From NCBI RefSeq assembly GCF_003675385.1, contig NZ_RCWZ01000003.1, forward strand, positions 1,116,001 through 1,180,000: a stretch of 64,000 nucleotides of DNA, in the 5' to 3' direction. The DNA is from Mucilaginibacter kameinonensis. GTDB lineage: Bacteria; Bacteroidota; Bacteroidia; Sphingobacteriales; Sphingobacteriaceae. A model generated the notes under the pieces. The model did not search any database, was not told where the DNA came from, and saw only the letters and a program-made list of their open reading frames with translations. Numbering within the stretch: the stretch's first letter is position 1; every line of letters starts with the position of its first letter. Positions 51,073 through 58,800 of this stretch are shown here, piece by piece. A program made the translations under genes and the position numbers.

Positions 51073-51759
51073 ATGCCAGTTACCCAAAATATAAAGGTTG
51101 CCGTTGATGCTGTAGTATTTGGATATACCTCAAAAGAAGGGTTATCCGTATTGCTCATAAAACGGAACATAGAACCTTTTAAAAACAGCTGGGCATTACC
51201 CGGCGGTTTGGTGGGTGACCATGAATCGTTAGAGGAAGCCATTCAGCGCGAACTAAGGGAGGAAACCGGCGTAAATATCACCTACCTGGAACAGTTGTAC
51301 AGCTTCGGCCAGCCAGAGCGTGATCCGCGGAACAGGGTGATCTCCATAACTTACTACGGTTTGGTACGGCCCGACGCCTTTGTTGTTAAAGCCGCTACCG
51401 ATGCCAGCGATGTAAACTGGTTCAATATCAAAAAGCTTCCCGCCCTGGCGTTTGATCATACTACTATTATAAGTGTGGCGCGAGAACGCCTTAAAAGTAA
51501 AATGCTTTATCAACCGGTAGGCTTCGAGTTGCTTGAAGAGAAATTCCCTTTCTCCGAGCTCGAAAAGCTCTATCTCGCCGTGCTCGACCGCCCTATCGAC
51601 CGCCGGAACTTTAAAAAGAAGATCACCAAATACGGCTTCCTTGAAGAAACCACCGAAAAACAAGCCCTCGAAGGTGCCGGTCGCCCGGGTAATCTTTTCC
51701 GTTTTAACGAGGAAAAGTATTATCAGCTACAAAAAGAGGGGATTAGTTTTGAGATATAA
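51073..51759 (+). CDS. nrtR: NrtR-type Nudix-domain transcriptional regulator of NAD metabolism
   Basis: A 228-residue protein with an N-terminal Nudix domain and a C-terminal winged-helix domain, the NrtR architecture. The Nudix box is intact (G-x5-E-x7-RELREETGV, about 38-61), so ADP-ribose or a similar ligand can be bound and possibly hydrolysed. The C-terminal part (FPFSELEKLYLAVLDRPIDR, RNFKKKITKYGFLEET) is the DNA-binding region. It lies upstream of the nadM-nadV-prs genes, separated by 320 bases with palindromic repeats. NrtR represses NAD synthesis genes and is released by ADP-ribose or related signals. Start at ATG 51073 keeps the first Nudix strand. Confidence 0.9.
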   Translation: MPVTQNIKVAVDAVVFGYTSKEGLSVLLIKRNIEPFKNSWALPGGLVGDHESLEEAIQRELREETGVNITYLEQLYSFGQPERDPRNRVISITYYGLVRPDAFVVKAATDASDVNWFNIKKLPALAFDHTTIISVARERLKSKMLYQPVGFELLEEKFPFSELEKLYLAVLDRPIDRRNFKKKITKYGFLEETTEKQALEGAGRPGNLFRFNEEKYYQLQKEGISFEI

Positions 51760-51782
51760 CTGGTTCTAAATCTACCTTCTGC

Positions 51783-51976
51783 CGTCATCCCGAATTTATT
51801 TCGGGATCCCACACGCTAAGTGGACGCTACGCAAGCCGCCCTGCTTGTGGGTGTTGAAACAAGTTACCCATACCCAACATTCGTCATCCCGAATTTATTT
51901 CGGAATCCCACCTGCCAAATCTCCGCTATGCTTGCGCCTCTCCTTATGGGGTGCTGAAACAAGTTCAGCATGACGG
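51783..51976. repeat. Cluster of four palindromic repeat units (family E)
   Basis: Units near 51783 (CATCCCGAATTTATTTCGGG), 51850 (GTGTTGAAACAAGTTACCCA), 51881 (again CATCCCGAATTTATTTCGG) and 51948 (GGTGCTGAAACAAGTTCAGC) alternate in orientation. They fill most of 51760-52020 between nrtR and nadM and relate to the units at 22893 and 23387. Confidence 0.8.
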
Positions 51977-52024
51977 TTAGTTTGCCAACATCATAAAAAT
52001 CGCTTAAAAAAATTAAAAAAATAA

Positions 52025-52055
52025 TTTGCGTATTAAAAACACATATTTATATTTG
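52025..52055 (+). promoter_or_regulatory. Bacteroidota promoter for the nadM-nadV-prs operon
   Basis: TTTG at 52025-52028 and TATATTTG at 52048-52055 are exactly 19 bases apart, an exact match to the TTTG-N19-TAnnTTTG consensus. The nadM start is 24 bases past the -7 box. Confidence 0.75.
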
Positions 52056-52072
52056 TGTGTAATTAACGCAAA
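52025..52072 (+). promoter_or_regulatory. Two candidate NrtR operator dyads
   Basis: The pattern TTTGnGTn7ACnCA occurs at 52025 (near-perfect; ends CATA) and at 52052 (perfect dyad, TTTGnGTn7ACnCAAA to 52072). The copies are 27 bases apart and cover the -33 box and the -7/start region, so bound protein would block the promoter. NrtR is encoded just upstream. That these are its sites is inference from position and symmetry. Confidence 0.5.
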
Positions 52073-52078
52073 ATAGAA

Positions 52079-52975
52079 ATGAAGACAGGAGTAATTATAG
52101 CACGCTGTCAAACGCCGTACCTGCATGAGGGTCATAGGCAACTGATAGCACAGGTTAAGCAAAATCATGCCAAACTGATTATACTGCTGGGCGTTAGCCC
52201 CATAAAAGGCAGTCGCAAAAACCCTTATGACTACTACACGCGTGAAAAAATGATAAAAAAGGATTATCCTGAAATTGTGGTATTGCCCATCAGCGATAAC
52301 CCGAGCGATAAAATATGGTCGGATAATCTGGACAACCTGCTGAAAAGTGTTTTCAATGCAGAGCAGTTTTGTTTGTACGGCAGTCGCGATAGTTTCATCC
52401 CCTACTACAGCGGCAAATTTGAAACCATCGAACTCCCCGAGCATGGCGATTACAACGCTACCGAGCTTCGCAAACAATACGCCGATAAGGTTTTTGATTC
52501 AAACGATTTTCGCGCTGGCATCCTGTACGCTTACTACAATCAATATCCCAAGGTATACCCTACGGTTGATGTAGCCCTGTTCAGGAATAACCGCAGCGAG
52601 ATTTTGCTTGGCAAAAAAGCCATCAACAATAAATGGCGCTTTGTAGGCGGTTTTACCGACCCGGAAGATACCTGCTACGAAGATGCCGCCGAACGGGAGC
52701 TTGCCGAAGAATGCGGTGAAATGCAAACCACCGCTATGCAGTACGAAACATCGGCCAAAATAAATGACTGGCGCTACCGCAGCGAAGCCGACAAGATCAT
52801 TACCCTGCTGTTTAGTTGTGATTTTATTGGCGGTGAGCCAAAGGCCCAGGATGATATTGCCGACCTGGCCTGGTTTAAGCTTACCGATCTGCCTTTAATG
52901 ATAAAAGACGGCTCCATTAGCGAAGAACACATTGAATTGTTTAATTTCATCACCGGCAAATACCTTAAAAACTAA
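52079..52975 (+). CDS. nadM: Bifunctional NMN adenylyltransferase / Nudix hydrolase (NadM-Nudix)
   Basis: A 298-residue fusion. Residues about 1-165 form the nucleotidyltransferase (GVIIARCQTPYLHEGHRQLI with the HxGH-type motif, then GVSPIKGSRKNPYDYYTREK), which joins NMN and ATP to give NAD. Residues about 170-298 form a Nudix domain with a full box (G-x5-E-x7-RELAEECGE) that in this family hydrolyses ADP-ribose or related dinucleotides to AMP and ribose-5-phosphate. A strong promoter lies 24 bases upstream. The nadV gene follows after 4 bases. With nadV and prs it forms an NAD salvage operon. Confidence 0.9.
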   Translation: MKTGVIIARCQTPYLHEGHRQLIAQVKQNHAKLIILLGVSPIKGSRKNPYDYYTREKMIKKDYPEIVVLPISDNPSDKIWSDNLDNLLKSVFNAEQFCLYGSRDSFIPYYSGKFETIELPEHGDYNATELRKQYADKVFDSNDFRAGILYAYYNQYPKVYPTVDVALFRNNRSEILLGKKAINNKWRFVGGFTDPEDTCYEDAAERELAEECGEMQTTAMQYETSAKINDWRYRSEADKIITLLFSCDFIGGEPKAQDDIADLAWFKLTDLPLMIKDGSISEEHIELFNFITGKYLKN

Positions 52976-52979
52976 AGCC

Positions 52980-54398
52980 ATGAAAAAAGAGAATTTGATT
53001 CTTTTAGCCGACGCATATAAATACGCCCACCATAAGTTTTACTACCCCGGCACCACCAATATTTACAGTTACCTGGAAAGCCGCGGCGGAATGTTCAACG
53101 AAACCGTTTTTTTCGGTCTGCAATATTTTTTGAAGGAATACCTGCAGGGACCAGCCTTTAACCAGGTTGATTTAGATGAGGCCGACGAATTTATGAAACA
53201 GGTATTCGGTCGCGATGATGTATTTGATTGCAGCAAGTTTCAGTACATATTAGATAAATATAACGGCCAACTGCCGGTACGCATTAAAGCCGTAGCCGAG
53301 GGCACCAGCGTACCCACCGGCAACGTGCTCATGATCATTGAAAATACCGACCCTGAATGTTACTGGCTCACCAACTTTTTAGAAACCCTGCTGATGCAGG
53401 TTTGGTACCCCTGTACCGTGGCCACACTGAGCCACGAGGTTAAAAAAGTAGTTACCCAATATTACGAGGAAACCGCCACACCCGAAGCCTTTGGCGGGAT
53501 TGGTTTTGTGTTGAATGATTTTGGTTTCCGAGGAGTGAGCAGCGTGGAGAGCGCTAAACTGGGCGGAGCCGCCCACCTGCTTAGTTTTGCAGGCAGCGAT
53601 AATCTGGCCGGCTCTGGCATGGCTATTAAATATTACCATGCAGATAAAGTACATGGCCTGAGCATTCCAGCTACCGAACACAGCATTTGCACCCTGCTCG
53701 GGCAAGAGGGCGAACTGGAAGTATTTAAACACGTGCTGCGCAGCTTCCCTACCGGTGTTATAGCCTGCGTGAGCGATAGTTTTAATATTTTCCGTGCCTG
53801 CAGTGAATATTGGGGCGAGGATTTGAAAGAAGAGATCCTGAAACGCGATGGTACACTGGTGATCCGCCCGGATAGCGGCGACCCGGTGATGACCCTGCTG
53901 GAGATTTTTAAGATCCTGTTTGATAAATTCGGTTTTACCACCAATGCTAAAGGTTATAAAGTATTACCGCCGCAGGTTAGGGTGATACAGGGCGACGGCG
54001 TTAATTATACCGAGATAAGCGTAATTTATAAAGCCCTTAAAGCAAACGGCATCAGTGCCGAAAACCTGGTACTGGGGATGGGCGGGGCCTTATTGCAAAA
54101 GGTAGACCGCGACACTCAAAAATTTGCCCTGAAATGCAGCAGTGCCGTGATAAATGGTAAAGAGGTAGCTGTAGAGAAAAGCCCTGCCGAAATGGATGCC
54201 AATGGTAACATTACAACCAGCTTTAAAAAGAGCAAAGGCGGCAGGCTGAAACTGGTAAAAACCGCAGAGGGCTATAAAACCATTCATGAGGGTGAACAAC
54301 CCGAACTGGCGGACCAACTGCAAACCGTTTTCGAGAACGGTCATATTATTAAAGAATTTACTTTTGAGCAGGTGATTGATACCTTGCAGCACCAATAA
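52980..54398 (+). CDS. nadV: Nicotinamide phosphoribosyltransferase (NAMPT/NadV type)
   Basis: A 472-residue type-II phosphoribosyltransferase. Key segments: LILLADAYKYAHHKFYYPGT at the start, SYLESRGG, LNDFGFRGVSSVESAKLGGA in the middle, PATEHSICTLLG, RPDSGDPVMTLLEIFKILFD (PRPP site), VIQGDGVNYTEI and VLGMGGALLQKVDRDTQKFA. Length and motifs match NAMPT rather than PncB. It makes NMN from nicotinamide and PRPP. The open frame runs back to 52932, but ATG 52980, 4 bases after nadM, fits the family start. An alternative is the phage Namat-type activity (nicotinamide plus ADP-ribose-pyrophosphate to NAD), since such proteins look like NAMPT. Confidence 0.9.
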   Translation: MKKENLILLADAYKYAHHKFYYPGTTNIYSYLESRGGMFNETVFFGLQYFLKEYLQGPAFNQVDLDEADEFMKQVFGRDDVFDCSKFQYILDKYNGQLPVRIKAVAEGTSVPTGNVLMIIENTDPECYWLTNFLETLLMQVWYPCTVATLSHEVKKVVTQYYEETATPEAFGGIGFVLNDFGFRGVSSVESAKLGGAAHLLSFAGSDNLAGSGMAIKYYHADKVHGLSIPATEHSICTLLGQEGELEVFKHVLRSFPTGVIACVSDSFNIFRACSEYWGEDLKEEILKRDGTLVIRPDSGDPVMTLLEIFKILFDKFGFTTNAKGYKVLPPQVRVIQGDGVNYTEISVIYKALKANGISAENLVLGMGGALLQKVDRDTQKFALKCSSAVINGKEVAVEKSPAEMDANGNITTSFKKSKGGRLKLVKTAEGYKTIHEGEQPELADQLQTVFENGHIIKEFTFEQVIDTLQHQ

Positions 54399-54458
54399 AC
54401 CAAGTAACCCGAAAAAAGCTTTAAGCATTTGGCTTTCAGCTTTTAGCTTTATGATACA

Positions 54459-55361
54459 ATGAAAAAATTACTTTTTGCCATAACCGACTATGAATACCTT
54501 GCCGAAAAAGTGCTTGCCCTTGGCACCTGCGAACGCGGCGAAATTGAAGTAAGCCACTTTACCGATGGCGAGCGTTACCAGCGCATCCTATCAAACGTTG
54601 AAGGCCGTGAGGTGCTGCTGATAGGCGGCACCGTGAGTGACAGCGCCACGCTTGAATTGTACGACCTGGCTTCATCCCTGGTGAGCTATGGCGCCGATTC
54701 GCTTACGTTAGTGATCCCCTACTTTGGTTACAGCACTATGGAACGCGCCGTAAAACCCGGCGAAATTGTGACCGCCAAAACCCGCGCCCGCCTGCTCTCG
54801 GCTATCCCCAAATCAAACCGGGGCAATAAGGTTATGCTGTTCGACCTGCATAGCGAGGGCATCCAGTACTATTTTGAGCAGGACCTGTACCCTGTACACG
54901 TATACTGCAAGGATATTGTAATTGAAGCAGCCACCCGCTACGGCGGCGATAACTTTGTAATGGCCAGTACCGATGCAGGCCGCGCCAAATGGGTGGAATC
55001 ATTGGCTAACGACATGGGCGTAAATGCCGCCTTCATCCTCAAACGCCGCCTCAAAGGCGACCATACCGAAGTAAGCGCCATCAACGCCGACGTAGCCGGA
55101 AAAACGGTTATTATTTATGACGATATGATCCGCTCGGGCGGCAGCATCGTAAACGCCGCCTTAACTTATAAAAATGCCGGTGCCGGGGATATTTATGTAA
55201 TAACCACCCACGGACTGTTTGTAAACGATGGCATTGGCAAGTTAAAAGCTTGTGGGGCTATTAAAAAGCTGATTTGTACCGATACGCACGTGAATTGCCG
55301 CGACTTAGAAAATGATGATTTTGTGGAAGTGAGGACTGTGGCGGGGTTGATTTGTGGGTGA
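54459..55361 (+). CDS. Divergent ribose-phosphate pyrophosphokinase (PRPP synthetase-like)
   Basis: A 300-residue Prs-family protein. The flag and catalytic parts are recognisable but altered: PYFGYSTMERAVKPGEIVTA where standard Prs has a YARQDRK-type sequence, DLHSEGIQYYFEQ for the dimer/ATP region, and the PRPP loop DDMIRSGGSIVNAA. It would supply PRPP for NadV from ribose-5-phosphate. The divergence leaves open an ADP-ribose pyrophosphokinase role as in phage Adps proteins, which are Prs relatives encoded next to NAMPT-like genes. It follows nadV by 60 bases and ends the operon. Confidence 0.85.
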   Translation: MKKLLFAITDYEYLAEKVLALGTCERGEIEVSHFTDGERYQRILSNVEGREVLLIGGTVSDSATLELYDLASSLVSYGADSLTLVIPYFGYSTMERAVKPGEIVTAKTRARLLSAIPKSNRGNKVMLFDLHSEGIQYYFEQDLYPVHVYCKDIVIEAATRYGGDNFVMASTDAGRAKWVESLANDMGVNAAFILKRRLKGDHTEVSAINADVAGKTVIIYDDMIRSGGSIVNAALTYKNAGAGDIYVITTHGLFVNDGIGKLKACGAIKKLICTDTHVNCRDLENDDFVEVRTVAGLICG

Positions 55362-55397
55362 AGGGGTAGAAGTTGAATGATAGCTATAAAAAATGCT

Positions 55398-55427
55398 TTT
55401 GTCATAAAATATTTAATCATATTTTTA
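55398..55427 (+). promoter_or_regulatory. Possible promoter for the SIR2-TPR gene
   Basis: TTTG at 55398-55401 and TATTTTTA at 55420-55427 are 18 bases apart, a near match to the Bacteroidota consensus. This suggests the SIR2 gene has its own promoter rather than being read only from the prs end. The leader is AT-rich, unlike the NAD operon. Confidence 0.35.
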
Positions 55428-55459
55428 ATAATTAAATTGCATTTACCTAAATCCCAATC

Positions 55460-57139
55460 ATGAAAATAATAAGCACACTAACATTCAAACATACCCTTAA
55501 AGATATTCATAAAAACACCGAAAATCGCAAATTCTGCTTTGTTTTGGGGGCGGGGACGAGTCGAAAAAGTGGAATTCCAACAGGAGGTGAATTAGCAATA
55601 CAATGGTTTTCAGAAATTAAAGATAGATTAAGCAGTGATGAGTTAGAAACTTGGGTTAAGGAGCAAAAAATCGACAAAAAAAATTTAGCAATATCCTATG
55701 GGAGCGTCTACAGAAAGCGCTTTGAGAATGATAAAACCTCCGGTTATGAATTCTTAGTCCAAGCAATGAAAAATGCAAAACCAAGCTTTTGACATATTGT
55801 GATAGCCCAAATTCTGAGTCGTACCCCAGGTCATTGCGTCCTTACGACCAATTTTGATAGTTTAGTAGAATCATCTGTATATCAATTTACTAATAAAAGC
55901 CCCCTGGTATGCGGGCATGAATCTTTAAGTGGCTACGCTCGCCCATCTCAAACTCACCCTCTTATTATAAAAATACATCGAGATCTTTTGCTATCACCCA
56001 AAAGTGATCCTGACGAAATAAATCAACTTGATGCAGGATGGAAAGAGCCTCTCGATCACATTTTCAGCACCCATATTCCAATTGTGGTTGGTTATGGTGG
56101 CAATGACGGTAGTTTAATGAGTTATTTTGAAAATATGAATAGGCCAAGTAACTTCTTTTGGTGCATAAGAAATGAAAGCGACATAATACCGAGGCTCAGC
56201 GACCTTATAGGAAGCCATGGGGGAAGTTTCGTTAAAATCAAAGGATTTGATGAGCTAATGCACGAACTGCTTTGGGTATTTGATGAAATAAAACCAGTTA
56301 ATGATGAATTAAACGAAATAACGAATCAGCGAATTCAAATAGTAACAGAACAATTAAATCAATTAACATCTGTTAAAGTCACGGAACAACAGTTGGCAAT
56401 AGATAAACCTAAAGAATTATCAGCCTTAGAATATGGTAATTTAGCTAACGCAGAACCTGATTTGGAAAAACGCAAAGAGATATATTTACAAGCATTAGAA
56501 AAGTATCCGACAACTGGTTGGCTATGGTGGAGATTTACTTATTTTCTCCATTTCGATAAAAACGATTATTCAGATCTTGAGAATTATTACATCAAGGCCC
56601 TTGAATTAAATAAAGATCAGGGATCTTTTATTGTAAATTATGCTATATTTCTACATAGGATAGCAAAAAAATTCACGGACGCTGAAAAAATGTTTTTAAA
56701 GGCGCTTGAACTTGCTCCATCCGATGTAAACGGCAATGCTGCGTATGCTGATTTCCTAAAAGATGTTAAAAATGACGTTGATTCGGCTGAAAAGTACCTT
56801 TTAAGATCTTTAGAAATCGATCCCACAAACTCGGCTAACAGTTGTAACTATGCTCAAATCTTATTAGAAAAAGGTAGAATGGAAGAAGCCGAAGCTTATT
56901 TAAAGAGGGCAATCATTTACGCAAACCAAAATGGTATTCTAATTGAAATATGGTATTACAGATATGCCCACTATTTGGATTTTTTATTAGAAGCAGAAAA
57001 TAAAATTGAAGAGTTATTAAGTAAAGGTATTAGAAGTATTGATTGGAATTTTGATCAAAATATAGCTGTAGCTATAAAAAACAACCATCCTAACCCAGAA
57101 AAGTTAAAAGACTTCGCATATAAAATTACTCACCAATAA
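55460..57139 (+). pseudogene. SIR2-like (SIR2_2) NADase-type gene with TPR repeats, interrupted by an in-frame TGA
   Basis: Read through, the frame gives about 559 residues. The SIR2-like domain covers about 1-290: FVLGAGTSRKSGIPTGG near 28-44, LTTNFDSLVE near 133, IKIHRDLL, and VVGYGGNDGSLMSYFE near 213. TPR repeats follow to the end. Codon 111 (55790-55792) is TGA, in the stretch AKPSF-stop-HIVIAQIL, where the family has Gly-His, so a GGA to TGA change is likely. A GTG at 55799 in the same frame could restart translation 6 bases later and give 446 residues without the NAD-binding loop. Such proteins are NAD-degrading phage-defence effectors. The AT-rich gene lies just after the NAD salvage operon. 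Confidence 0.8.
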
Positions 57140-57147
57140 ATTCCTCC

Positions 57148-57272
57148 GCTGGTACACGCGTGTCGCGTGTTCCTCTCAACCTTGCCTTGAACGCCCAATT
57201 GAGTGAAGCTATCTTGCTAAATATTATTTCAAAACAAAATGAGTAAAGTACCCGCGACACACGTGCACCAGC
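57148..57272. repeat. MITE-like 125-bp element, copy 1
   Basis: Terminal inverted repeats GCTGGTACACGCGTGTCGCG and its counterpart ending CGTGCACCAGC flank a core containing CTTGCCTTGA and ATCTTGCTAAATATTATTTC. A second copy in the same orientation lies at 58557-58679. No transposase gene is in the window. Confidence 0.85.
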
Positions 57273-57320
57273 AATGGGAATTTTCGGTCGTTATATACCC
57301 ATAAGCCAAGCCTTTTGAAT

Positions 57321-57713
57321 ATGAATAAAATGACAACACAAGATATATTAAAGGCATACAAGGTAGAAATGATAAATTACCTGGTTCCATCTGCAAATGG
57401 GAATCCTAATTATAATACGAAAGTTTTTTCAGGCGGCGGCGAAATGGAATCTTTTTTTGGGGTTTATTGTAAAACAGTTGCAGATTTAAATGAAATTATA
57501 ATTCCGACACTTCAGCATTTTATAGACGGTAACAACCCTCCTATGAATGAAACTGATGCAAATATTGAGGGCATCGACAACTTTTTAATTGTCCAAGCAG
57601 ATGGTGCCCATTTTTATGGCCTACCTAATTTTGAACACTTACAAACTGTCCCTTTAGACCATTTAAAAATCATTGCACAAGCTTGGAGAGATTTTTTACT
57701 TCAGCCTTTTTGA
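57321..57713 (+). CDS. Hypothetical protein (cassette gene 1)
   Basis: A 130-residue soluble alpha/beta protein (MNKMTTQDILKAYKVEMINY, then FSGGGEMESFFGVYCKTV, PLDHLKIIAQAWRDFL). The open frame begins with a TTG at 57315; the ATG at 57321 is preferred, with ATG 57330 also possible. No signal peptide, membrane helix or catalytic motif is evident. Size and acidity resemble contact-dependent-toxin immunity proteins, but I do not recognise a family. It is the first of three small genes between two direct MITE copies. Confidence 0.6.
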   Translation: MNKMTTQDILKAYKVEMINYLVPSANGNPNYNTKVFSGGGEMESFFGVYCKTVADLNEIIIPTLQHFIDGNNPPMNETDANIEGIDNFLIVQADGAHFYGLPNFEHLQTVPLDHLKIIAQAWRDFLLQPF

Positions 57714-57725
57714 AGTTAAGAAATC

Positions 57726-58151
57726 ATGTTAAAAGTCCAGATTAAAACAAAACTAAATAAAGAAATGGATCAATATCTACAACCCAATCAATCATACCTG
57801 CGCTTAGTTGACGATTACAAAAAGCACGGCACATTGATCGTAGCTTTTGATTTTGACAATACTGTTTACGATTTTCATGGTACCGGTAACAGTTATCGGT
57901 ATATGACGGATCTGTTAAGAAGATGCAATAAAGCAGGCTTTTATCTGATCTGTTTCACGGCTAATAGCGACACCCTTGCTATTATTGATTATTTAAAGGC
58001 TAATGATATACCTTACAATGCGATTAATGAAAATCCACCGTTCTTTCAATGTGATAGTCCTAAAGTTTATTATAACATTTTGCTTGATGATCGTGCAGGA
58101 TTGATACAGGCTTATACGGAACTTGATCTGCTGCTTAGATCTATAGAATGA
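57726..58151 (+). CDS. HAD-superfamily-like small hydrolase (cassette gene 2)
   Basis: A 141-residue protein with HAD motif I AFDFDNTVYDF (Asp nucleophile near residue 41), motif II-like FTANSD (about 78-83) and a late acidic motif LLDDRAG (about 118-124). This is the order of a minimal, capless HAD phosphatase or of phage-type kinase/phosphatase domains. Start ATG 57726 is 12 bases after the previous stop; an internal Met at 57765 is an alternative. The substrate is unknown. Confidence 0.72.
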   Translation: MLKVQIKTKLNKEMDQYLQPNQSYLRLVDDYKKHGTLIVAFDFDNTVYDFHGTGNSYRYMTDLLRRCNKAGFYLICFTANSDTLAIIDYLKANDIPYNAINENPPFFQCDSPKVYYNILLDDRAGLIQAYTELDLLLRSIE

Positions 58152-58167
58152 CATTTGTTACTCAAAA

Positions 58168-58530
58168 ATGAAATATTTATCATCAGAACAACTAAAAACC
58201 AATTTATCATCAGGTAAGCCAATTGAACAATGGTTATCTTACCAAAAGCAGAGTGACTATACCATTTTAAAATGGTTGAGGATTGATAAAGAAAAAGACT
58301 CGACCTATAGTGTGAGTTATATGGAGTGCTTTGATGAAGGAGATGAAGACTTTTTAGATATCTACGAATTTGCACCGTTAGACCCTGACGAACCGTTCAT
58401 CATCAATTCATTTAGCACTATAGATGAAGCCTTAATCTTTGCAATAGATAAATATGAGGCCTCAGAAAGCAGGTTTGTTCCGGCGGGGATGATACAAGAT
58501 GAGTATAAAAATTATTTAAGGAAAAGGTAG
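58168..58530 (+). CDS. Hypothetical protein (cassette gene 3)
   Basis: A 120-residue acidic protein (MKYLSSEQLKTNLSSGKPIE, WLRIDKEKDSTYSVSYMECF, GDEDFLDIYEFAPLDPDEPF). It is highly acidic in the middle, with no signal peptide. The composition resembles small immunity-type proteins but no family is recognised. It starts 16 bases after the HAD-like gene, so the pair is probably co-transcribed, and ends 27 bases before the second MITE copy. Confidence 0.62.
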   Translation: MKYLSSEQLKTNLSSGKPIEQWLSYQKQSDYTILKWLRIDKEKDSTYSVSYMECFDEGDEDFLDIYEFAPLDPDEPFIINSFSTIDEALIFAIDKYEASESRFVPAGMIQDEYKNYLRKR

Positions 58531-58556
58531 TTAGTTTCCCTTCGATGGTGCACAGC

Positions 58557-58679
58557 GTTGGTGCACGCGTGCCGCGTGTCCCTCTCAAACTTGCCTTGAC
58601 CTCAGTTAAATAAAGTTATCTTGCTAAATATTATTTCAAAACAAAATGAGTAAAGTACACGCGACACGCGTGCACCAGC
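58557..58679. repeat. MITE-like 123-bp element, copy 2
   Basis: Same terminal repeats (GTTGGTGCACGCG ... CACGCGTGCACCAGC) and same core as the copy at 57148-57272, in direct orientation, with a few substitutions. The two bracket a 1.28-kb block with three genes. After this copy, 58680-58755 holds no gene I can support. Confidence 0.85.
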
Positions 58680-58800
58680 AACGGAATATATGGGTCAATA
58701 AATTTCGTCCGGAACGTTGCGGCATAGAAAGGAATAAATGTTATGATTAAATTAGCCTTGTGACATTAGCATACTCCCAGAGGCAGAAAATCAAAAAGGA

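Noticed and set aside
51783..51976. Possible CRISPR-like array
   Set aside because: Units alternate in orientation, vary in arm sequence and have unequal spacing, so they are palindromic REP units, not a CRISPR array.
52013..52477. 154-codon minus-strand frame over the nadM start
   Set aside because: It overlaps nadM and its promoter and has no recognisable domain.
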